Origin: Cinclus cinclus
Lineage: Eukaryota; Chordata; Aves; Passeriformes; Cinclidae
Direction: 5' to 3'
Length of the DNA: 64,000 nt
Assembly (NCBI RefSeq): GCF_963662255.1
Contig: NC_085050.1
Coordinates: 17,793,662-17,857,661 of the forward strand
The first letter of the stretch is position 1. Each line of letters opens with the position of its first letter. Below are positions 49,240 to 60,889 of this stretch, piece after piece. Made by a program: the position numbers and the translations under genes. The notes under the pieces are model-generated. The model was not told the DNA's origin and made no database searches. It saw nothing but the letters and a program-made list of their open reading frames with translations.

Positions 49240-52200
49240 TCCATGTGCTAAGAGCATAACCAGTGCACTTGAAGACTTCTATTTTCATGTCAAACCTTTG
49301 TGATCAGTTCTTACACTCAGATAAGGCATCTGGCTACACTGATGCAGACCACCAAGGTCCAATGCATCAAAATATGGAAATAATACCTCCAAATTAATAC
49401 AGCAATTAGGCACTGTAATATATCTTGCTTAGTTCAAGAAGAACTTCCTCTACAAAGCAGAAGATCTGTAAGAAATTTTAGTGGACCAATCATTTTTCAA
49501 TAAAACTATGTAATCAAAGGAGAACACACTCAGAAGCCTGTAGGTTAGTATACTGCTGCCATCACTACAAAGACTTGATGTTTATGTTTGTATAACTTTA
49601 CTGCCCAGCACCTGTTTGCTCAGACTACAAAGACCTCTATCTATGCCTTTTGTCTCTAATGCCCAAGAAAATGTTGGAACTGTTTTTACTGAAACAGTAT
49701 TTGTTCCTCCTTCAAAGAGAAACAAGGTTCAGCCTTTCCTGGCCTAACTTGCTAGCTGCTGCTATGCTGGTTCAGTCATGTCTTGCATCAAGTAACACTG
49801 TTTGCAACATCAGTGAGGTGCCTCAATTATACAATACACTGAAGTAATTCTTCTGCCAGTATACTGTCCTTTGGCATGCAAAGTGGCAACTGATATTAGG
49901 ACTAGCATGTACATTAGAAAGCTTGTTGCTGCTCCCATATTATTCAGGCCATGCCTGTAATGACAAGACAAAAATTCTGGTCCCTCAAATATGTCCAACT
50001 TGTGCACTTCTCAGCCTGAGAGGCCAAACTGCTCTTCTTCTTTCGTGTGTGCTTTATCACCTGTTGTTCTACTGAAAGTGGATGCCCTACTCCTGGGAAC
50101 TGCACACTGACACATCTGTAATAAAGCCATAACGGGCATTCCTCTAAACTTGCATCCCTGTACTAAAAGAACAGCTTCTTCTCACAAGTCCACTGTACCT
50201 GAGGGGAAAGAAAAGAGAAGTCAGATTCACAAAAATGGCGTGTATTAGAAGTTACTTCATTATTTTTGCAAAAGCATCAGAAGGACAACAGGGACAATGG
50301 AAGTGTCAGATGTCACGATAAGCAAAAGCAAATATGTCTAACCCCGATCAAACACTGCTGCTCAAAGAAGAGGCATCAGCTTGTCAGAGAGGAGCATTAC
50401 AAACCAACTGGATTATATATAACATTAGCAAGCTTGCAATTCTGCCCTGTCCTACCTCCAGATTCTGTCATTTTCAGCAGAAAAGGCTGACACATCTGCA
50501 ATCGGATGCACAGGTAACACGGGGAATTAAGAATTCCTAGGTGTATATTCTTTGAAGGAGCACAAGGTGTTCTCTGCAAACAACCATTATTTAACAACAC
50601 AGAACAGAGATGTACACAGAACTGAGCTCTAGCAGTTTGCCTCCACCTTCAGGAACACTATCCACACCTGCCTTCAGCTCCTCCTGCAAAAGACACAGCA
50701 GCTATGGAGCTGTGTTGTTGTATGGATTTGTAAAATAAGGGAAAATTATGAAGATTCACTACCCATGCTACATTTCCTTCTACTGTTCATTGCATTCAGA
50801 TCACAGGGAGGCTGTAAAACAAGTCCCTGTCATACTTCTGTGACCTGTGCCCTTCCTGCCACTAGTATTATTTGTTTACAGGTTCATAGGTAACAACATG
50901 CTATCTGCTCATGAAGCTTTCCCTTTTGAAAAGTAAAAGGATGTGAAAAGACATGATAAACAGCCCTTCAGCAGTAAATGCCAGTGGGGAAAACAGAGAT
51001 AAACAGTACCAATACCCCTTCTACAACTACAAGCCTGACCTTAAAAAATAAAGTCCGTTTGTATGCTTTTTTTTTAAGTGGTTTACCACGTGCTTACAAA
51101 AAAAATACAAGGACCCTTTCATGGAGCCACTGATCTTATATAAAACAATATGTCATCATTCCTCATATTGAAATTAAAAAACCCTTCACAGGTATTTCTT
51201 CAAAATCAAGAGCTACCAGTTCTCTTCTAAGTTTGATATAACCTGAGACAAACCTTAAGCTCTTAATGCTATATAGTGGAATCACTACACACATATAGAT
51301 CAATGTACATGTAAAATTAAAACTTGCTGTACCTCTCTGACAGGGCATTGCCTTTCAACCTTAGCAATCTTCTATTTACCTATTTTCAGCAATTCCTGAA
51401 CACTGCAAATCGGGTTTTCCTACACCACCAAGATCATAATGAAAGAGCGGTTCTCACCAAAACTTCTTACTCATAAAGTCCTGATTAGTGTAAATGACAA
51501 AAAAAATTAAAAAGCTGCACTTTGTAGAAGCTATTGTGCCTTCATCTACAGAAACAAGCTGTGCTCAAAAACTGCTTAGCTTACAGTATTTCCAAACCAC
51601 CCACAAGCTCCATGGAATTTGATACAGCAGATATGCATAATACTTGCTGCACTTGAGACTACTATAGGAGATATGCCTGCTGAATCAGCCTTCAAAAGCC
51701 AGACTAATCATAAGCCGTGGATAGCACGAAACTGTTCTCATGAGGGCACAACAAATTAAGTGTGCAGAAGAAAGTCTGCTTCACTAATGGATCCAAGGTA
51801 TAAGGCTTTGCAAATTCACCAGAAGATGATCACCCGAAGTGGAAGAACTTTGGGTAGGCAGGAAAGGCAAATCTACTGACAGCAAAATAATCTTCTCAGC
51901 TAGGCAAGGCACAGGGAGCAGCTGCTCCATCAACCACCCCACTGAACTCATTTCCCAGCAGTGGTTAGAGAAGCAGTTCTGTGAGCCAGAATTTTATAGG
52001 CATCAGCAGCAGAAGAAATCTGGCTGTTCTTCTTTCAACAGCAAAACATGCAGAAAGAAAATGGTACACATCTACATTCCTGAAACCAAGAATTTGAAGA
52101 CCTGGATACACCAAATATCCCTTTTACCAACTTACAACAAACTACTTCACCTGCCCCTAAGCAAGCCCAAATTCCAAATTACTTGGTATGGTGGGAAATG

Positions 52201-52530
52201 TTACCAAGTCAGAAAACCAGACTCTGATCGTTAGCAGACACCTTTATGTAGCTTCAGAGAGTACATCTGCCAACATTACTAGCATGGAGCAGCAACAAGA
52301 CTGGCAACATCAGCTCTTACCTCTAAAATGCCCATTACAATCTGAAGGCAAACATGCTAATAGCAGTGGCCAGTTCAGCTACTCACTGTGATGAAACCAT
52401 TTGCTGTGACACCAGTAAAGGCATATTTTATGTCACCTTCACCCATCTAGAAGTAATGCTTTTTAACAAGTGCATTAAAATTCAACCACCAGCTGAGGGT
52501 CAGTCACCCTATGGACACATTTCTTTTTTC
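49240..52530. other. Unique AT-rich DNA
   Basis: No gene or repeat family is recognised. The 131-codon plus-strand frame at 51839-52234 has no identifiable domain and no supporting start or splice context. Confidence 0.4.
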
Positions 52531-52534
52531 TGAG

Positions 52535-52605
52535 GCTGCTAAGGGAGCCCAAACAAGTGTGTATAGACTCCTGATTAGCACTGCCCAAGATGAATTCCAC
52601 TTCAG
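52535..52605 (+). CDS. Candidate exon with a dehydrogenase-like GAQTSVY motif
   Basis: ACATTTCTTTTTTCTGAG, a strong pyrimidine tract with a less usual GAG end, precedes 71 nt open as 23 codons plus 2 nt, ending TTCAG before GTATGT, a strong donor. The peptide AAKGAQTSVYRLLISTAQDE shares GAQTSVY with the GAQTS(I/V)(Y/H) stretch near the C-terminus of retinol-dehydrogenase-type short-chain dehydrogenases, where it precedes a GxYF segment. That following segment is not kept here, and no upstream dehydrogenase sequence is visible. A seven-residue match can be chance, so no gene is named. Confidence 0.22.
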
Positions 52606-52609
52606 GTAT

Positions 52610-55600
52610 GTACACGTCACCAAATCCAGCTGCCAGAAAAGCTCTCCAACACCACAACAACTTTCCCCCTCACGGGATATGTTTTACATGCACAGTCAAA
52701 CCAAATATAACACTTCCACAATGTTTTAGAGAAAACTGGGGACAGCTGCATGTGTGCTTATTGATGTGACATCAGGCTATAACAAAAGTGAGGGCTCTAT
52801 CTCCTTAGCAATGTACCGATTCTATCGGTCCCATTCAATACTTTATCTCTTCTGGTACAGACCACATGAAAACCATCAGAGTTTTCTCTCCTCTGTGAGG
52901 CTGCTCCCACTGCTCCCCAGCATGCTGATGTCCCATTTCCACCGACTGGGAATGCACCAGCACACTGCTCCAGTCAGGATGGCAGGTGAAGGCCTCACTG
53001 CACAGATCATATGCATACACCTCCATAAGGAGTTCCTTCCCCCTCAGGCTTCTGCTGGAGGCCTGGAACATTCTATTACTTTGCTAAGAAGGAAAACAAA
53101 ATTAGAGCACATTTTTCATTTGTAAATTATTCTAACTGATTTAACATCATATTCCACCACCGTATTATTGGCAGTAACCATACTTAGCTTGGTGGTCATC
53201 ATGCAGAACCCAGATACAACTGTCATGGGTCCTGTGGAAGGAAGAGTACACAGGTGCAACTGCTCCAGGCACAGATTTGTTGAGATTCCAGTTCTTCTTC
53301 CCTCCAGGATTAAGAAACACCCACTGATATGAGCAGCAACACTAAACACCCTTCCTTTATACTGTCAGGTGCCAGAGCTGACCAGTCCATTTTCCTGGTT
53401 ACCCATATCTGCTGGAAGTGGCAGCGTGCAGAGTGGCTATTCTCCATCCTGTCACACACACAGCCCAAGAAATCTTTTTATGCCTTCCCCCTCTGCTTGC
53501 AAAAAGCAAGTTACAAGACTATTTTCATTTTTTGTCTCTTTACAGACACACCGAATAGATGGCTTCCCATCATGGCCCTGCATGTTTATTCTAGTAAATT
53601 ATTCAACTTATTCTGTGTGGAGCAAATTAATTTCTACAGCAATTCAGCTGCTACTCCATCTACAGCATATATACTTGCTGAAACAGATTAATTCTGCCAT
53701 GCAACATCATCTTTCGTTTTCTCCAGCATCTGCACAGACTTTTTATACAGATAAAACTATTCTTCTCCCCTTGACCCCTCCCCCCCCCGCCATTCCCTGC
53801 CACAACTGATGTTGCTTGGACATAATATAGTGGGAGTAAAAAAAATACTTTCAAAAAGTTGATAAATTCTGTGAATCTAAAAACCATTTTACATTTTCCA
53901 AATCTTCTCCACTTGATTTGCTCATACCTAATTTTCACAGATATTCATTATTTAACTTCCAAACACATGGGTTGCAATATATCAAATCCTAAAAAAAAAG
54001 AAGGGATTTGAATGGAACTATTCTAAAAGCAGGAAATGAAAAATGAGGTCCAATCTGCAACGCTCTGTCACTGTCATTTAGCCACATGGGATCTACGTAT
54101 TTGTACGTGGAACCAACTGCTTAGCTGCTTGCACTGACCTCCTGAGTGGTAAACAAAGTTACCCAAATGTCACCAGATTATCTGCTGTCAAGCACAGAAT
54201 ATTTTCATCCTTTTCTAGTATGAGAATATCCCAAAATTAACTTGGTTCTTTGTGTAACACTACATTGTCAGGTTCACGCTGCAGAGAGTTTACCTGCTAT
54301 AAACATACACAAAGCTGAGACCTTTTTACCTAATCGGGAGGAGAAAAGCAAAAAGAATATACAGGCTGATTGGATTTTTTTGTATACTATCAGATTATAA
54401 GATTGAGGTTGCAGTTTATTTCTTTACAAAAGTCTGAAATGGAATCACATAGATTCACTACCTTGTCACCTGCTCATATAAAAAACTTCTGGAAAAGTCT
54501 GAATGGTTTTAGAATTTGCACATACTTTATGACCCAAGGTGACCTTCTCCTGCCTGATTTGAGACTGCTTCCTCAGGAGCCAGACAGCATTTCTTCAGTA
54601 CACAACTGCTGATACATATGAGACACCTTCTGAAAAGTTAGACACATTGTTTTAGAACAACACAGAAGTTCAAGTTGCAAAGGAATACACCACACTACAC
54701 AGTGTTTGTGAACTGCTCTGATTCATTGCTCTAAAGTATATATAACTACAAACAAATTATTATTAGTCACTTTTATAATTTTCTGAGAGACATCTCTCCA
54801 ACTTTACTTTCCTTACTGAGGCATTTATTATATTGACACAAGTCTTAGTCATACCATTGGTACAAGTAGGTGCTGACTTGTGTCTCGCGGCTCTGTCAAA
54901 GCTCTTCCTAAAAGAAGCTTGAGCAGCTCTGACACATTCCCCAAGCAACTCCACTTATGCCAGAGAGTAAACAACTGCTATAAGCAGCACCAGGTCCTCA
55001 GGAACACAGGTCTCTGCCCTGTTTTCACAGCAGGACCAATACAGTACAGAGATGAGAAATGACTGTTTCAATGCTTCCTTGCACCCCCCTACTTGCCTGC
55101 ACTCATCCATCATATCTTCTTTGCAGGCTAAGTTCTATCAGGCAGGTACTAGCTCTCATTTGGCATTTGTGCATGTCCCATTTTAAGAGGGTGCCCACAT
55201 ATGCCTGGGTCTGCCACTTAAGAAAACAGTACCACTAAGCAGAGCTGTGTTTGTCCATGAAGGAGAAGACACTTTTTGTATTCTCCTACTTGAGGGGTGA
55301 CATCACTTTTACTTATCCCTTATCTATCAACAGCTCAAAGACTTTGTCTGTGTCCTTTCTGTTCCTTTCATGCCCTCCTACGTACCATCTTAGTGCCTAG
55401 CACAAAACAGTCCAATACACTCTCCTAATGTGCCCTAGGTTACATATCTGAACATATCTGAAATGCAACAGTGCAGGCATTATGTAAGATATATGTGTCA
55501 GTATTTTCCAAACAACAACATAATTCACTGGTTTCCATATTTTTATTACACTTCTCTCCACAGGGACAGCAGAACTGTCTCTCCCAGTGGGAAAATCACT

Positions 55601-57780
55601 CCTGCTGCTGGACACCAGCAGCAGTTCTGGCATGTAATACTAACAGCATCATCAATTTATGACTTTAGGAACACTACCAGAATCTAGTAGTAGTGTCTCT
55701 AATATTACAGATGGCCCATTTGTCCATTTTTATCACATGGCCCTTCGTGTCTTTTCTTACATCCTTATTAGTGTTTCATGAGAGCACTTACCTTCTCTCA
55801 CGTAAAACAGCTTTCAAAAGGCTCCCTCCAGCTACAATTCCCACAGTTAACAAGCTGAAACCAACAAAGAACTCCTGTTATCTGCTCTTCCCCCTACCAC
55901 CCCCACGAAGATATGTGGTCACCTCTCCTCTGAATAAGGGATCCCAGCTGAGCAACCCACACTCTCCACGTCAGTGTGCACAGCTCTGCCACTGCCACTG
56001 CCACACATCGTGCACATACCAGTCACACTGCAGGGTCCTCTGGGCAGCCACTCCTCCTGCCTGAACCGTGACACAACAAGGGAGGATAAAAAGAGAAACA
56101 TTAGGAAGGATATAAAAAAATCAAAGCCTTCACATCCAAGAACAACCATGTCAGCAACAGCACAAGTGAGAAACACTGCACTCCTGGCTGCTTCGTAAGA
56201 CAAGAGATGGAGCACAGTGATGAAGACAGCACGCTCTGCTCCAGCCTCAGTGACCTGCAGTCATGACTGCTGGCATTCCCTCACAGCAATGCTTCAGCAA
56301 TCAAATATCCAGCTGTAGGATGAAGATAAGAAAGGTGGAAGCACCTCCCTTTGGGTGAGAGGTCTTAAAGCACCCTTTTAAAACAGTGACAGCCAGGCAA
56401 AAAAAAAATAATTTGCTATTTGACCACATCTTGTAATGCAGTTCGGCACAGCCTCAAGCACCCTTACATCATTTCTCTCTTGTGTCCTTACACAGGGAGA
56501 CACAACCACCAGGATGAGCCAGGTAACTTCCAGTCTCAATAGATATTCCAACCCATAAGGGACAGGCTTCGATACAGAGTCCGAAAACCTTCTTTAAAAT
56601 GGCAGCATTTCATTGAAATAGCTCCACTTCACACTGACAAGTGAAGGAAGTCTAATTCTCATACAGGCAGAGGGGTAGGTCCTCAGCAGAAGTCAGCCAA
56701 CTCCACCTGCATCAGCTGCACTCTGCCCTAATCACCAGATTTTAAACTCATTACAGCTATTTTATAGTTCTGCTAGCTTAAATGACCTATTTTATTTTTT
56801 TAACTCTCTAAAAATTGTGACCTTTAGTTTAAAATCTATTACTGAATGTGAAACACTGTAACTATTCCTAATTTTACTCAAAATATTTAAAATTACTGCT
56901 GTCCTTAATCATATTTACTACAGCAAAAGGGAAAAAATATAAAACCAGTTACTCAGAAAAAGAAGTATATATATTCTGTAGACTGCTCAACAGATTTAAT
57001 TCAGGTATGTTTTATGACTGGTTTTACTTCAAGATTTGTGTATATATATGGAAATTACTGATGAAAGAATTGCATTTATGTTGCACTGAAGTGAAAGTCA
57101 TGCTGTGATAAAAATGTGTGCTGCTTTATACATCAGAGAACTAGAATAATAGGCTGTTAAATGGGCAATATTTGATTTATGATTTAAATTACATTTATGA
57201 TTTTCTTATTTTTTAATTTACTTGTTTGGGTTTTTTTAATATGAATCCTTGACTTAAAAGTGATTATATTAGGAAGTACAACGCCTAGCAAAACAATGGT
57301 CTAGATCTCCCCCATATGCTTTAAAGACATCATATTCCCTGAGCTAAGTGATCACCCTAAGTTCGTTTTAAGTAATTTGGTTTAATTTCTGTTTTCTACA
57401 GGTATATGGTACCAACCTTCAGACACTTTAAAGGAGGTAGTTTAGACAATACCTGTGAGCTTCTCAACATCCCTTATGTTTCACATTTCTAATATTTTAT
57501 TCATACAAAGTAAATTAAATTAAATATTCTCAACCACTTTAAATAAACAGCTACAACATAGTATGTTGACTGCTTGTGGCTGAAGTCATTAGAGACAATT
57601 TTGCCTCTCTGGAGACATGCAGCTCTGTTTTAGCCAACAAGATTTCCTGTGCCACCTTTTCTATGTGTCATCCTAAATTTCCTCCTTAAGTATTCCAAAA
57701 GGGAAGAGATAATGAGAAACGAAAGGACAGGAGGAAATGTAATCCTGCAAACCTGAAGGATCCTTTCAGTTTTGGAAAGT
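52610..57780. other. Unique AT-rich DNA
   Basis: A C-run (CCTCCCCCCCCCCGCC) lies at about 53777-53791. A 123-codon plus-strand frame at 52754-53125 and a 146-codon frame at 53369-53809 have no recognisable content. 56740-57300 is very AT-rich. No repeat family or gene is called. Confidence 0.4.
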
Positions 57781-57787
57781 TATTCAG

Positions 57788-57920
57788 GCCCTGGAACAAG
57801 CTCAGTAAGAGCATTGGGCTAATAATGCCAAGGTCACAGGTTTGATCCCTGTGTGGCCCATTCTCTGAAGAGCAGGTCTTCAGGAGCCTTCCAACTCAGA
57901 ATATTCTGTGCTTCTGTAAT
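57788..57920 (+). mobile_element. tRNA-Ile/CR1 SINE (TguSINE1-like)
   Basis: The first 72 bp (57788-57859) follow a tRNA-Ile(AAT): GGCC start, A-box-like AGCTCAGTAAGAGC, anticodon region GGGCTAATAATGCC, then GGTCACAGG, B-box GTTTGATCCC, and a closing TGTGGCCCA. The next 60 bp are a CR1 3' end: GGTCTTCAGGAGCC, TTCCAACTCAGAATATTCTG, TGCTTCTG. A tRNA-derived head joined to a CR1 tail is the structure of TguSINE1, the SINE described from passerine birds and mobilised by CR1. The tRNA part has lost a few bases in the D arm, and the CCA is followed directly by the CR1-derived tail, so this is not a functional tRNA gene. Confidence 0.88.
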
Positions 57921-58067
57921 ACAGTGTTGTTCAAATTCACAATGAAAACACCGTCCCACTTTCCTATGTGCAGCAAATTTACTGACAGAGAAACATGTCT
58001 GCTTTTTAAATAATGAAAATGTCTTCAACATGTTCCTGTCACTGGAAATCACTTCTTGCAGGAGCCA

Positions 58068-58093
58068 TTGTCAAAATCATTGTCAAAATCACA
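58068..58093. repeat. 13-bp tandem duplication
   Basis: CATTGTCAAAATC occurs twice in direct succession. Directly visible, a simple slippage-type duplication. Confidence 0.9.
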
Positions 58094-58112
58094 TGTAGAT
58101 TGGATGTAGTAA

Positions 58113-58139
58113 GGGGCGTGGGGTGCGGGGTACAGGGGG
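58113..58139 (+). other. G-quadruplex-forming motif
   Basis: GGGG-CGT-GGGG-TGC-GGGG-TACA-GGGGG gives four runs of at least four Gs with loops of 3, 3 and 4 bases, well within the usual quadruplex definition. The flanks are AT-rich. No gene is seen beside it. Confidence 0.85.
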
Positions 58140-58144
58140 AAGAA

Positions 58145-59615
58145 CGTAAAAGCACTCATTAACCTAGAAAGAATAAATGGAAATATTATAAGTCTTTTAA
58201 ACTGAAACACTTTTACTTCTGTTAATCGAACATGCTCACTCAATAAACAAGACAGAACACAAAAATATGCAAGCATGAGATTTTTGGAATTAAAAATTAA
58301 TTTTAATGTTAGCATCAGAAGAAAACTCTTGTCTACCAGATTAAATCAGAAAACACTGCATACCTCCACAATCTTCATATATATATCTGTGTCTGCCCAA
58401 AAAAATCAATGTAGAAGTATGAAAATGTATATGGAAAAAGTGGACACACACAAAGCAGCTGAGGCTGAAAATATCAGCATCCCATACTGATGATATAATA
58501 AACCAGCAGAAAAGGTAGACAGAGCAAGGCTAAATTATGAAGGTACAAATACTCATTTGCAAGCCAAAGTCTGAGAATGAGTGGGAAAAGACGAGGTTTT
58601 ATCTTTGTCCAGCTACAAAGGGAGAGGGTTCCACAGTAAAGTGTCAAGTGTAAAAAGTAAAGTGTATTTTGAAACACATATGATAGGTTCGTGCAGAAGA
58701 AAACAACCAATATTGGGCAGAAAATATGACAGAACTGAAGCAAGTTAATTATTTGCCAAGGGCAGAGAACATATCAACTTCTATGATTTAGTAAGTCTCA
58801 TTATGTTAGAGCCTGCCTTGATCCAGAAGCCAAGAAATTATGTGACTTGTCTTTTCTTATTTCAATTTCTAACATTCCTGATCACATAGAAAATTGAAAA
58901 AGCAAGCCCAGCAGTTTAAAAATCCTGAAAACAATATTAAAAAGTCCTCAAAAATCATTAGAGACATCATGATTTTAAACAAGCTGATTTTAGCCTGCTG
59001 ATTTTTTAAAAGCCAACCATGGTTTTATCTGCTTTCTGAATGAATCATGGCTATTTATGAAGACACTGAAAGCTGTTCTGAGCAACAGGAAAAAGAGCCA
59101 ACAGTGAGGCAGACACAAAAGACCCAACCACCAATGAATCATTTTAAGGTATCCCCAATGCACGTAATTATTATACCCATTAAGCAACACTCACTGCAAT
59201 TAAGTATTGTTTGGCTTAAATCAGTTACCTGGAATGTCTTCTGATCAGGCCTGTTCCAATTAAGTGGCACTTACTTATTACCCTAATCATGCAGTATCAG
59301 TTCAAAGCAGCACAGTACAGCTTCACCTTGAAGGCAATCAGCCTAACATTTGGCAACCAAAAGCAGGAGCCCTTGAGTTTCCAAATGACAGAAAACTTAT
59401 ATATAAGTATAAAGCATCATTGCATTGTCTTCTCTCATTTGCTTTTATTTCTAGAATTCTCCTCACATAATTCTTAAAGCTGCTACCAGTGGAAGAACAC
59501 CTGTTCAAAAACAAAAGAGAGATTAAACACATACTAAACACCACCATATTGCACTATTCTGGAAAAGGAAGTTGCTGGGGAGAACAAGAAGTACAGAAAC
59601 AGCAGGACAATGCTT
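58145..59615. other. Unique AT-rich DNA
   Basis: No repeat family recognised. A plus-strand frame from 59047 (residues MAIYEDTESCSEQQEKEPTV) runs to an AAG/GTATCC donor-like site near 59148, but no convincing acceptor precedes it, so it is not called as an exon. Confidence 0.35.
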
Positions 59616-59621
59616 AAAACT

Positions 59622-59825
59622 TTCATAGAACCATGGAATCATTTAGGCTGGGAAAGACCATTAAGATCATCAAGTCAAACTACTAAGCCAGCACTGCCAA
59701 GTCCACCAATAAATCATGTCCCTAAGCACCATATCCACAGATCTTTCAAATATTTCTACAGCTAGTAACTCAAGCACTTCCCCTGGAAGCCTGCTCCAAT
59801 GGTTAATAACCCATAATTTGAGTTC
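59622..59825 (-). mobile_element. CR1 3'-end copy
   Basis: TTTCATAGAACCATGGAATC, TTTAGGCTGGGAAAGACCAT, AAGATCATCAAGTCAAACTA, CCAGCACTGCCAAGTCCACC, AATCATGTCCCTAAGCACCA and AAGCCTGCTCCAATGG match the reverse complement of an avian CR1 3' region. The subfamily differs from the copy at 40459-40850. Homology fades after 59825. Confidence 0.9.
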
Positions 59826-60244
59826 AATTTATAAAAATGGAATTTCTGCACTCTCCTCTACATATTACTCTTCTAAACATGTTTTGCCACTCTTTAACTC
59901 TTAGTTACTTTTATGATCTATATCTCTTCTGTTTCAGAGAATTATGTATTTTTGCTCATCTGAAACCTCTGTGCTTCACAATACAAAAGCAGTCATCTCT
60001 CTTACATTAAGAACTTCATTAAGGCACTCATACAAAAGTTACTGTAGAAAATGTTATAGATGGAATTTCCAATGCTTCACAGTAGAGTATTTAGGGTTAC
60101 TACACAGACAAATACATCTAAATTAACATAAATTAGGCATTTCAAAGTGCACATTTATTTAGGCTTTAAGCTAGATTAACAATTTGAAAAAAATAAATTG
60201 AAAATCCTAGACTGTCAACAACCCTTTTTTTTTCAGGTAATGTA

Positions 60245-60882
60245 AGTCCATGAGGCAGCAGTGTCCTTGTGGCCAGGAGGGCCAAAGGGATCCTGGAGTG
60301 CATTGGGAAGAGTGTGGCCAGCAGTCTGAGGGAGGAGATCCTGCCCTGTACTTGGCTCTAATGAGGCCACATCTGGAGCGTTGTCCCCAGTTCTGGGCTT
60401 CTCCATACAAGAAAGACAAGGACCTACTGGAGAGGGTCCAGTGGAGGCCACAAAGATGATGAGGGATCTGGACCATCTCTCTCTTCTGAGAAGAGACTGA
60501 AGGAGCTGGGCCTGGAGAAGAGAAGACTGAGAGGGGATCTCATCAATACATACAAGTATCTCCAAGGTGGGTGCCAAGAGGATGGTGCCAGACTCTTTTT
60601 CCATGGTTCCCAGCAGCAGGACAAGGAGCAATGGCCATAAACTAAAACACAAGTTCCACCTCAAGATGAGGAAGAACTTCTTTACATTGAGGGTGCCAGA
60701 GCACTGGAAAAGGCTGCCCAGAGAAGTCAAGGAGTCTCCCTCTCTGGAGACGTTCAAAACCCACCTGGATGAATTCCCGTGTCACCTGTTTTAAGTGACT
60801 CTGCCTTGGCAAGGGGTTTGGACTGGATGATATCCAGAGGTCCATTCCATCCCTAATGATGCTGTGATCCTGTGATCTGGAC
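60245..60882 (+). mobile_element. Well-preserved 5'-truncated CR1 copy
   Basis: About 640 bp of CR1 3' sequence in sense orientation. It begins GAGGCAGCAGTGTCCTTGTG and continues GGGCCAAAGGGATCCTGGAG, GTGTGGCCAGCAGTCTGAGG, ATGAGGCCACATCTGGAGCG and GACTGAAGGAGCTGGGCCTG. It then runs through GAAGAACTTCTTTACATTGA, GGCTGCCCAGAGAAGTCAAG, CCTCTCTGGAGACGTTCAAA and TGGATGATATCCAGAGGTCC, ending in ATGCTGTGATCCTGTGATC. This is the closest to consensus of any CR1 here, so it is probably the youngest. The 174-codon minus-strand and 75-codon plus-strand frames inside it are not genes. Confidence 0.95.
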
Positions 60883-60889
60883 AGCAGAC

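Noticed and set aside
57788..57860. tRNA-Ile gene
   Set aside because: D arm is shortened and the sequence runs straight into a CR1 tail, so it is the head of a SINE rather than a tRNA gene.
60233..60757. 174-codon minus-strand open frame, longest in the window
   Set aside because: Lies entirely antisense to a CR1 3' region; such frames recur in every well-kept CR1 copy.
60567..60794. 75-codon plus-strand frame with a protein-like sequence
   Set aside because: It is the CR1 sense strand near its 3' end, not a host gene.
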